DNA of 64,000 bases, taken from Antarctobacter heliothermus. GTDB lineage: Bacteria > Pseudomonadota > Alphaproteobacteria > Rhodobacterales > Rhodobacteraceae. The stretch's first letter is position 1. Each line of letters begins with the position of its first letter. The notes under the pieces were generated by a model. The model saw nothing but the letters and a program-made list of their open reading frames with translations, was not told where the DNA came from and ran no database searches. Shown here in pieces: positions 56,092 to 64,000 of the stretch. The translations under genes were made by a program, and so were the position numbers. The stretch covers positions 3,539,001 to 3,603,000 of the forward strand of contig NZ_CP022540.1 of the NCBI RefSeq assembly GCF_002237555.1. The letters are read 5' to 3'.

Positions 56092-57201
56092 TCAATGTGC
56101 CGGAAAGACGAAACACCGATCACGCCGAACGCTGAGCCACATTGGCGTGCCGGGTTTCGGTAGGAACACATTCGGCACGGACGCCCGCAGTTTTTGCTGG
56201 TCGTGATCCATGCGGAATTCCACGAGGCTTTCTGCGCCCATGAAACGTGCACGCTCTACCACACCGCGTGCAGGTGCGCCGGTCCGCGTCGACGGGCTGG
56301 GTCCTTTGCCGGCACGGTCAAAATCGATGCTGACGTGCTGCGGGCGAAAGACGATCTCAACCCCGGTGCCGTCGGAAAACCCCGGCGCAAAGAACTGGCC
56401 AAAGGGCGTCGCGACCAACGCCCCTTGAACATTGCCCCGTATCGTATTGATGTCACTGAAAAAAGCCACCGCCTCACGGTCTGCGGGGGCGTTGTAGATA
56501 TTATAGGGCGCGCCCATCTGGACGATATGCCCCTTGCGCATCAACGCGATTTCGTCGGCCATGCGCATGGCCTCTTCGGGTTCATGCGTGACCAGCAAAA
56601 CGGATGTGCCCTCTTCCTTGAGCAGTTCCAGAGTCTCGTCCCGGATACCGTCGCGCAGTCGGTTATCGAGGCCAGAGAACGGCTCATCCATCAGCATGAC
56701 GCGTGGTTTGGGCGCCAGCGCGCGGGCCAATGCCACGCGCTGCTGCTCACCGCCCGACAATTCGTGCGGGAAGCCGTCGATATAGTGTTCCAGCCCCACG
56801 CGCCCCAGATAATCTCTGGCGCGAGCCTTCTTTTCTGCCCCCGGTCCCTTGAGGCCAAAGGCGACGTTTTCGCCGACGCTCAGGTGCGGAAAAAGCGCAA
56901 AGTCCTGAAACATCAATCCCACAGAGCGCCGCTCGGGTGGCACCCGGAACACAGTGTCGCAAACCAGATTGCCGTCGACGTGGATTGTCCCGGAATCCTG
57001 CATTTCGACACCCGCGATAATCCGCAGCGTGGTGGATTTTCCGCAGCCCGATGGGCCCAGAAGGCAAGTCACATGGCCCGGCTGAATCGCCAGAGAGACA
57101 TTGTCGACCACGGGTTTGCCATCATAGCTGCGCTTGATGTCACGGATCTCAAGACGGGGCGGTTTCACGGAACGTCCTTCCAGGTCTCCGACGGATTTCA
57201 T
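56092..57201 (-). CDS. ABC transporter ATPase, FbpC/PotA-like
   Basis: This 369-residue ATPase has Walker A GPSGCGKST, the signature LSGGEQQRVALARAL, Walker B MLMDEPFSGLD and the switch His in LLVTHEPEEA. A C-terminal regulatory (TOBE) part of about 120 residues follows. It is most like ferric-iron or polyamine importer subunits. No permease or binding-protein gene is next to it, so partners must be encoded elsewhere. It is separated by 43 bp from the PIN gene. Confidence 0.88.
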   Translation of the reverse strand: MKSVGDLEGRSVKPPRLEIRDIKRSYDGKPVVDNVSLAIQPGHVTCLLGPSGCGKSTTLRIIAGVEMQDSGTIHVDGNLVCDTVFRVPPERRSVGLMFQDFALFPHLSVGENVAFGLKGPGAEKKARARDYLGRVGLEHYIDGFPHELSGGEQQRVALARALAPKPRVMLMDEPFSGLDNRLRDGIRDETLELLKEEGTSVLLVTHEPEEAMRMADEIALMRKGHIVQMGAPYNIYNAPADREAVAFFSDINTIRGNVQGALVATPFGQFFAPGFSDGTGVEIVFRPQHVSIDFDRAGKGPSPSTRTGAPARGVVERARFMGAESLVEFRMDHDQQKLRASVPNVFLPKPGTPMWLSVRRDRCFVFPAH

Positions 57202-57244
57202 CGGGTTTGCAGAGAGATAAAGCGCGCGGCCCGCCCCTGCAACC

Positions 57245-57787
57245 CTAGCCCGACAGCGCCTTGCCCAGTCGCGGCAGGCGGGCCTTTTTCATCAGATCGC
57301 GGATCGTCCAAGGCTTGCCCGACAGGATCTCTGCCTGTTGCCGCACCGCTTCGCCAACGTGCGCCATCAGATCGGGCTCTGCCTGCCAGAATCCCAGCAG
57401 AAAGGCATCCGGGTCGGCGCGGGAAAGCCCCTCTTCGGCAAGAACATTGCGTGGAAAATCCTTGGCATTCAGCGTGATGATCACATCCGCATTACCCGCG
57501 ATGGCGGCGGCCAGCACATGCGCGTCATTGGAGTCCGGCAGCCACAACCGCGCCTCCAGGGAGGGTTTCCAGACGACCTCGGCCCGGGGCCAGGCGGCGC
57601 GGACAAGGGCAACCTCGCCGCGCGCCTGTGCCTCTCCCTGGGGGCCGAGCTTGCGCGCGGCGCGCGCCCATTCTTCAAGGATGCGGGCGGACCAAAGCGG
57701 CGTAAACAGTCCCGCGCGCGCCGCCCCTAACAGGATTTCGCGCATCACCGTTGGATACAGTACACATGTATCCAGCAGCACTTTCAC
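57245..57787 (-). CDS. PIN-domain protein coupled to RNA methyltransferase
   Basis: The start is a GTG at 57787 that overlaps the methyltransferase stop (GTGA), giving 180 residues beginning [13 protein letters not shown]. The acidic residues of PIN nucleases are visible ([19 protein letters not shown]). No antitoxin gene precedes it. In Rhodobacter the same pair (RSP_2648/RSP_2647 families) stands beside edd, so this is a conserved block and not a mobile toxin-antitoxin system. It probably cleaves or trims RNA; the target is unknown. Confidence 0.82.
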   Translation of the reverse strand: MKVLLDTCVLYPTVMREILLGAARAGLFTPLWSARILEEWARAARKLGPQGEAQARGEVALVRAAWPRAEVVWKPSLEARLWLPDSNDAHVLAAAIAGNADVIITLNAKDFPRNVLAEEGLSRADPDAFLLGFWQAEPDLMAHVGEAVRQQAEILSGKPWTIRDLMKKARLPRLGKALSG

Positions 57788-58992
57788 AGGCGGAAGACCA
57801 GCGCCTTGAGATACCCCGACTCCGCCAGTTGCGGCAGCAGCGGATGATCCGGCCCAGCCGTGCCGGTATGGATCAGTTGCGCCCACCGTCCCGACCGGCC
57901 AATCCCGCGCAGACAGGCCCCTGTAAAGCTGTTCAGGTCAGCGGCGTGCGAACAAGAGCAGAGCACCAGATAGCCATCCTCTGCCACCAGCGTCGCAGCC
58001 AGACGGGCGACACGCTCATAAGCGCGCAGACCTTTGTCCAGTGCTGGTTTGTTGGGCGCAAAGGCGGGCGGGTCACAGATCACAACGTCAAAGCGTGTGT
58101 CCTCTGCCGCAAGAGCATCCATCACCGCAAAGGCATCGCCCTGCCGCGTCTCGAAACGATCGGCGGCGTTCATTCGGCTGGCACCGTCTTCGGCCAGCAA
58201 CAGCGCCGGGGCAGAGCCATCCACCGCCAGCGTGCGGGTCGCACCACCAGCCAGCGCCGCCAGACCGAATCCCCCGACATGCGTGAACACATCCAGCACG
58301 GTCTTGCCGCCGGCCAGTCGGGCGACAAACCCTTGATTGTCGCGTTGATCGTAGAACAGGCCGGTCTTCTGGCCGCCGGTGAGATCGGCCATGTAGGTGG
58401 CACCATTCATCTGCACCGGCATCGGTCCGTCAGGGGCCGCGCCACGCAGCACCGCGTCCACATCGTCCAGCCCCTCCAGCGCGCGACCTCGCCCGCCTGC
58501 GTTCTTGAGCACATTGGACACGCCGGTCACCGCGACCAACGCATCGGTCAACACTTCAAGATGTGCCTCTGCCCAAGCGGCGTTGGGTTGCACCACGCAG
58601 GTGTCCCCAAAGCGGTCGATCACCACACCGGGCAGCCCGTCACCCTCGGCATGGATCAGCCGGTAAAACGGCGCGTCGTAGACGCTGTCTCGCAGCGTCA
58701 GCGCCTTGCGCAGCCGAGTCGTGAACCATGCATCGTCGATCTGCGCCGACGCGTCCCGGTCCAGCACCCGCCCGACGATGCGCGAGGCGGGGTTGACTGC
58801 GACTGTCGCAAGCGGCGTCCGCTCTGCATCCTCCAGCGTGGCGATGCTGCCGGGCGTCAGCGCCTTGCTGCGCCGGTCCATCACGAGTTCATTGTCAAAG
58901 ACCCACGGTGCGCCACGACGGATCGCGCGCGCATTGGCTTTGGGTTTCAGGCGCAGCACGGGGCGGCCTTGGGGCGTTTCTATATCTGTCAT
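57784..58992 (-). CDS. RlmI/RlmK-like SAM-dependent RNA methyltransferase
   Basis: This 402-residue protein has an N-terminal PUA-like RNA-binding part ([12 protein letters not shown]), the SAM site [16 protein letters not shown] and the catalytic [10 protein letters not shown] motif, as in RlmI-type 23S rRNA m5C methyltransferases. The last residues before the stop form part of the GTGA overlap with the PIN gene. It is transcribed away from edd across 168 bp. The rRNA position modified is not predictable. Confidence 0.87.
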   Translation of the reverse strand: MTDIETPQGRPVLRLKPKANARAIRRGAPWVFDNELVMDRRSKALTPGSIATLEDAERTPLATVAVNPASRIVGRVLDRDASAQIDDAWFTTRLRKALTLRDSVYDAPFYRLIHAEGDGLPGVVIDRFGDTCVVQPNAAWAEAHLEVLTDALVAVTGVSNVLKNAGGRGRALEGLDDVDAVLRGAAPDGPMPVQMNGATYMADLTGGQKTGLFYDQRDNQGFVARLAGGKTVLDVFTHVGGFGLAALAGGATRTLAVDGSAPALLLAEDGASRMNAADRFETRQGDAFAVMDALAAEDTRFDVVICDPPAFAPNKPALDKGLRAYERVARLAATLVAEDGYLVLCSCSHAADLNSFTGACLRGIGRSGRWAQLIHTGTAGPDHPLLPQLAESGYLKALVFRL

Positions 58993-59093
58993 GCCCTCCG
59001 ATTAGCCTGCTTCGGGAACCGGGGGAAGCGCTGGCGCGTTTCTGATGGGATAACTTGCGCAGAATCCGCGCAGGACATCATTGGCCCTTTACC

Positions 59094-59105
59094 GTTAGCG
59101 CTAAC
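59094..59105. promoter_or_regulatory. Palindromic LacI-type operator upstream of edd
   Basis: GTTAGCGCTAAC is a perfect 12-bp CG-centred palindrome, 55 bp before the edd start. Its form is that of LacI-family operators. In Rhodobacter a LacI-family regulator (CceR) controls Entner-Doudoroff genes, so control of edd-eda by such a protein is likely. Confidence 0.55.
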
Positions 59106-59160
59106 TGGCTTAAGGAAAACCCAACCCCCAAGCCACCGCAGATCCCCAAGGGAGTCCCGA

Positions 59161-60966
<1,806 letters not shown>

Positions 60967-60976
60967 CTATCCGCTG

Positions 60977-60996
60977 CTTCTTGGTACAAATACTCA
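60977..60996 (-). repeat. Tail part of the Rhodobacteraceae repeat, copy 3 (reverse)
   Basis: Read on the - strand this is TGAGTATTTGTACCAAGAAG, nearly identical to the tail of copy 2. It lies in the edd-eda gap and lacks the GC hairpin. Confidence 0.5.
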
Positions 60997-61027
60997 AAAT
61001 CCACCCTACCAGAGTGAGACTCCAGCG

Positions 61028-61672
61028 ATGACTCCACAGGACGCCAGCCAAAGCAACGAGGCGCTGTGCCGCCTTGCCCCCGTGATCCCGGTTCTTGTGA
61101 TCGACGACGCCTCCAAGGCGCGCCCCTTGGCCGAGGCGCTGGTCGCCGGCGGCTTGCCGGTGCTGGAGGTGACGTTGCGCACCCCGGCCGCACTGGATGC
61201 GATCCGCGAGATGGCAAAGGTTGAGGGCGGTATCGTCGGTGCGGGCACCCTACTGACCCCCGAGGACGTCGCCGCCGCCATCGCCGCAGGTGCGAAATTC
61301 GGGGTATCGCCGGGGGCCACGGACAAGTTGCTGGACGCTTGCGAGGCCGCCGACCTGCCGCTTTTGCCGGGGATTGCCACCTCGACAGAGGCGATGCGCC
61401 TGCTGGAGCGCGGTTACTCGGTGCAAAAATTCTTTCCGGCCGAGGCCAATGGCGGCGTGCCAGCGTTGAAATCTATCGGCGCACCGATTCCGCAGGTGCG
61501 GTTCTGCCCCACCGGCGGCGTCAGCCCTGCCAACGCGCCGGCCTATCTTGCGCTGTCGAACACCCTGTGCGTCGGCGGCAGCTGGGTCGCTCCCAAGGAT
61601 CTGGTGGCCGCAGGGGACTGGGCCGCGATCGAGGAACTGGCCCGCACCGCGGCCGCCCTGCCCCGCAGCTGA
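61028..61672 (+). CDS. eda: KDPG aldolase
   Basis: This 214-residue TIM-barrel aldolase splits 2-keto-3-deoxy-6-phosphogluconate to pyruvate and glyceraldehyde 3-phosphate. The Schiff-base Lys134 lies in SVQKFFPAE, and EVTLRTPAAL and CPTGGVS are typical. It follows edd by 61 bp and completes the pathway. It converges with the next - strand gene with only 3 bp between the stops. Confidence 0.95.
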   Translation: MTPQDASQSNEALCRLAPVIPVLVIDDASKARPLAEALVAGGLPVLEVTLRTPAALDAIREMAKVEGGIVGAGTLLTPEDVAAAIAAGAKFGVSPGATDKLLDACEAADLPLLPGIATSTEAMRLLERGYSVQKFFPAEANGGVPALKSIGAPIPQVRFCPTGGVSPANAPAYLALSNTLCVGGSWVAPKDLVAAGDWAAIEELARTAAALPRS

Positions 61673-61675
61673 CCT

Positions 61676-61960
61676 TCAGGCCCCGTCCATGTCCGGGCGG
61701 GGCCGTGACTTCCACCCGCCCCGTCGGCGCGATTTGCCGGCCGTCGCCAGTCCATCACGCAAGACCTGCGTCATAGGGTGGTTCTCCGCCGTGCCGTGGC
61801 GGGCCAAGGTGGCCCCGATCAACGCCTGCATGTCCACGTCCTCGGGCAGCGACAACGCCCAGTCGAGGAAAATCGACCGGCACTCTTCGGCGGTGATCCC
61901 TTCGATGGCATAGGCATCGGCCATCAGGCCCTTGGGGTCGATCGCGTCATCCTTTGTCAT
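61676..61960 (-). CDS. Hypothetical protein coupled to glnE
   Basis: This 94-residue protein is acidic in its first 60 residues (GITAEECRSIFLDWALSLPE) and basic at the end (GKSRRRGGWKSRPRP). I do not recognise the family. The ATG overlaps the glnE stop (ATGA at 61957-61960), so it is a true gene co-translated with glnE. Its 3' end lies inside a hairpin that may terminate both this gene and eda. Confidence 0.7.
   Translation of the reverse strand: MTKDDAIDPKGLMADAYAIEGITAEECRSIFLDWALSLPEDVDMQALIGATLARHGTAENHPMTQVLRDGLATAGKSRRRGGWKSRPRPDMDGA
61679..61704. terminator. Bidirectional terminator hairpin inside a 3' coding end
   Basis: GGCCCCGTCC and GGGCGGGGCC form a 10-bp stem with one G-U pair and a 6-nt loop, 6 bp after the eda stop and within the last codons of the opposite hypothetical gene. 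No T-run is present. Confidence 0.5.
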
Positions 61961-64000
61961 ATCTCGCCCTCCGTTTGTGGCAAATCGCCGTCGATGATCT
62001 CAGCCGCGCGCTGCGCTTTCGCCTCCAGCTCCGACCGCAGCGCCATCATATCCGACGCCCCGGTGACCCGCTGCAAAAAGGCACAGCCACCTGTGCCCAG
62101 CCGTTCCGGGTCTATGGCCTCTTCGCTGACCAGCCGCGCCCCGATCTGTAGCGCCCAAAACAGCTCATAGGCGTCCACCAGAGCCGTTCGATCTTCTTTG
62201 GACAACCAATCCGCCAGCCGCAACGCGCGCGGAGCCTCCCGAAGGGGACGCCCTGCAATCAGCGCACAGGTCTGCGCATACAGCTCGATGTCCTGCAAGC
62301 GACCTGCACCGATCTTGGCATCCAGCGGTCCGCCCGCCGCCTTGGCCGCCGCAATGCGCGCCCGCATCTCGGCCACGGACTTGCGCAATCCACCTGCGTC
62401 GCGGTCTCTTGCAATCACTTCCTGACGCAGTGCTTCGACATCCTCGGCGAGGGCCGCAGGTCCAGCAACCACCCGCGCCCGCGTCAACGCCAGATGCTCC
62501 CAAGCCCAGGCCTCATCGCGCTGATAGCTCTGGTAAGACGCCCAGGAGGTCGCAACTGGCCCCTGATTGCCCGACGGGCGCAGCCGCATGTCGACCTCAT
62601 ACAGCTTACCCTCGGCCATTGGCGCGGTCATCGCAGTGATCAGCGCCTGTGTCAGGCGCGCGTAATAGGTCCGGCTGGCAAGCGGCTTGCGCCCATCCGA
62701 CGCCTCGACACCCTCTGCGTCATAAATCACGATCACATCCAGATCCGACCGCGCGTGCTGTCGCCGTGCGCCCAACGATCCCATCCCCAGCACCACGGCA
62801 CCGCGCCCGGGTGGGGGCCCATGTTTCTCTGAAAACATCGTCTGAACCTGCGGCCAGATCCCGGCCAACACTGCCCCGGCCAGATCGGCATATGCCTTTC
62901 CCGCCTCCGCCGGTTCCATCAGGCCCCGCAGTAAGTGAACGCCGATCCGGAAATGCCAGTCCTTGGCCCACCGGCGCGCAGCGTCCAGTTTCAATTCATA
63001 GTCGCCCGCGCGGTCCAATTCATCCAGCAATGCCACCCGCAACGCGTCCGCGCCCGGCCACGGGCTAAAGAAATCCCCGGCGATCACTGCGTCAAAAACA
63101 CCGGCATTGCGCGACAGATAGCGGGCCAGATCGGGCGAGGTGCCAACAATGTCCACCAGCAGGTCGATCAACTGCGGATTGGCCTCAAACAGTGAAAACA
63201 GCTGCACCCCCGCAGGCAGCCCGCGCAGGAAACTGTCAAAGGCGGCCAACGCCTCGTCCGGGCGCGCGGCCTCGGCCAGACGGCGTAGAACCTCGGGGCG
63301 CAATCGCTTGAAGATCTCTACCGCGCGCTGCGACCGCAGGCAGGGATAGCTGTGCCAGCGCGACGGCAGGGGACTGTCGGCAAACACATCGGGCGCTGAC
63401 CGCGAGTCACACGCATCCGGGGCAAAGAATCCTTCGGTCAGGTCGTGGACCTCAGTGAGACGCGCGCGCAGGTCGGTCTCTACCTCGCGCAAATCGCGTC
63501 CCATCAGACAGGCCAGCCGCTGCATACCCTCCGGGGACTTCGGCAAATCATGCGTCTGCGCATCCCCGATCATCTGTACCCGATGTTCGACCTCGCGGTG
63601 CGCGCGGTAATGCCCTGCCAGCTTGTCGGCCACATCTTGTGGCAGCCAACCTTTGGCAGCCAACCGGTGCAATCCATCGACCGTGCCACGCACCCTTAGT
63701 TCCGGATCGCGCCCGCCCGCGATCAACTGCCGGGTCTGGGTGAAAAACTCGATCTCGCGGATGCCGCCCCGCCCCAGCTTCATGTTGTGACCGGGTAATG
63801 TGATTCGCCCGTGAAAGCCCTTGTGTTCGCGAATGCGCAACCGCATGTCGTGCGCATCCTGAATGGCGGCAAAGTCCAGATGCTTGCGCCAGACAAAAGG
63901 GGTCAGCGTCTTCAAAAACCGCGCACCCGCGTCCAGATCCCCGGCAGAGGGCCGCGCCTTGATATAGGCCGCCCGCTCCCATGTGCGCCCGACGCTTTCG
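61957..64000 (-). CDS. glnE: Glutamine synthetase adenylyltransferase/adenylyl-removase, 5' part outside window
   Basis: The frame is open to base 64000, so the N-terminus lies beyond the window; 681 codons are visible. It controls glutamine synthetase by adding or removing AMP according to nitrogen status and PII. The visible part begins in the first catalytic half (WERAAYIKARP, then LGRGGIREIEF) and contains the second, adenylyltransferase, nucleotidyltransferase site (VLGMGSLGARRQHARSDLDV) with its catalytic Asp residues. An apparent TTG start at 63915 is not the true one. The last codon overlaps the start of the hypothetical gene. Confidence 0.93.
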   Translation of the reverse strand, partial: ESVGRTWERAAYIKARPSAGDLDAGARFLKTLTPFVWRKHLDFAAIQDAHDMRLRIREHKGFHGRITLPGHNMKLGRGGIREIEFFTQTRQLIAGGRDPELRVRGTVDGLHRLAAKGWLPQDVADKLAGHYRAHREVEHRVQMIGDAQTHDLPKSPEGMQRLACLMGRDLREVETDLRARLTEVHDLTEGFFAPDACDSRSAPDVFADSPLPSRWHSYPCLRSQRAVEIFKRLRPEVLRRLAEAARPDEALAAFDSFLRGLPAGVQLFSLFEANPQLIDLLVDIVGTSPDLARYLSRNAGVFDAVIAGDFFSPWPGADALRVALLDELDRAGDYELKLDAARRWAKDWHFRIGVHLLRGLMEPAEAGKAYADLAGAVLAGIWPQVQTMFSEKHGPPPGRGAVVLGMGSLGARRQHARSDLDVIVIYDAEGVEASDGRKPLASRTYYARLTQALITAMTAPMAEGKLYEVDMRLRPSGNQGPVATSWASYQSYQRDEAWAWEHLALTRARVVAGPAALAEDVEALRQEVIARDRDAGGLRKSVAEMRARIAAAKAAGGPLDAKIGAGRLQDIELYAQTCALIAGRPLREAPRALRLADWLSKEDRTALVDAYELFWALQIGARLVSEEAIDPERLGTGGCAFLQRVTGASDMMALRSELEAKAQRAAEIIDGDLPQTEGEI

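Noticed and set aside
57751..59160. Upstream extension of edd to give a protein of over 1000 residues
   Set aside because: The extra part is antisense to the methyltransferase and PIN genes; edd has its normal length from 59161.

Overview
The window looks like chromosomal DNA of a marine-type Rhodobacteraceae (Roseobacter-clade) alphaproteobacterium. It is GC-rich. It carries a circularly permuted ssrA gene, an alpha-type SspB, the linked PIN / rRNA-methyltransferase / edd / eda block, glnE, a ChvE-GguAB sugar transporter, and short G/C hairpins followed by a 'GAGTATTT' tail of the kind that recurs in this family. Both ends cut through genes: a polyketide synthase at the left and glnE at the right.

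Bases 1-26.3 kb hold most of a hybrid PKS-NRPS gene cluster. On the + strand are the C-terminal end of a PKS (cMT-KR-ACP), an EamA-type transporter and a fully reducing PKS (KS-AT-DH-ER-KR-ACP), all linked by ATGA overlaps. Facing them on the - strand are NRPS1 (docking-C-A-PCP), PKS3 (KS-AT-KR-ACP), NRPS2 (docking-C-A-PCP) and two unusual alpha/beta hydrolases. On the + strand again are an Sfp-type phosphopantetheinyl transferase, a polysaccharide-type flippase and a type II thioesterase. Chain-end motifs suggest the order PKS1 > PKS2 > NRPS1 > PKS3 > NRPS2. The expected product is an acyl chain joined to an amino acid, a ketoreduced malonate unit (a statine-like gamma-amino-beta-hydroxy acid) and a second amino acid. 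No module visible here has a thioesterase or reductase domain, so release is unexplained; the Cys-nucleophile hydrolase is the best candidate.

A gene-poor stretch with a decayed ISL3 transposase (26.3-27.9 kb) leads to a sugar module: a LysR regulator divergent from chvE-gguA-gguB, then a sugar-acid dehydratase, a sugar 1-dehydrogenase, a DHDPS-family 2-keto-3-deoxy-acid dehydratase and a ketoglutarate-semialdehyde-type dehydrogenase. This is a non-phosphorylative L-arabinose-type pathway to 2-oxoglutarate without its lactonase. A terminator and a decayed IS5-family transposase end it. A second sugar module (38.7-44.9 kb) has a LacI regulator divergent from a three-gene ABC importer, a Gfo/Idh/MocA oxidoreductase and a lactonase-like amidohydrolase.

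From 45 kb the content is mostly housekeeping: a SbcD/SbcC-like (YhaO/YhaN-like) pair, a membrane desaturase, ssrA, a halogenase-family pseudogene with three in-frame stops, chrA, sspB, fumC, a DUF4169 and ribbon-helix-helix pair, an orphan FbpC-like ATPase, the PIN/methyltransferase pair, edd, eda and glnE. ssrA and sspB lie 3 kb apart and belong to the same ribosome-rescue/proteolysis route. No CRISPR array, tRNA or rRNA was seen.
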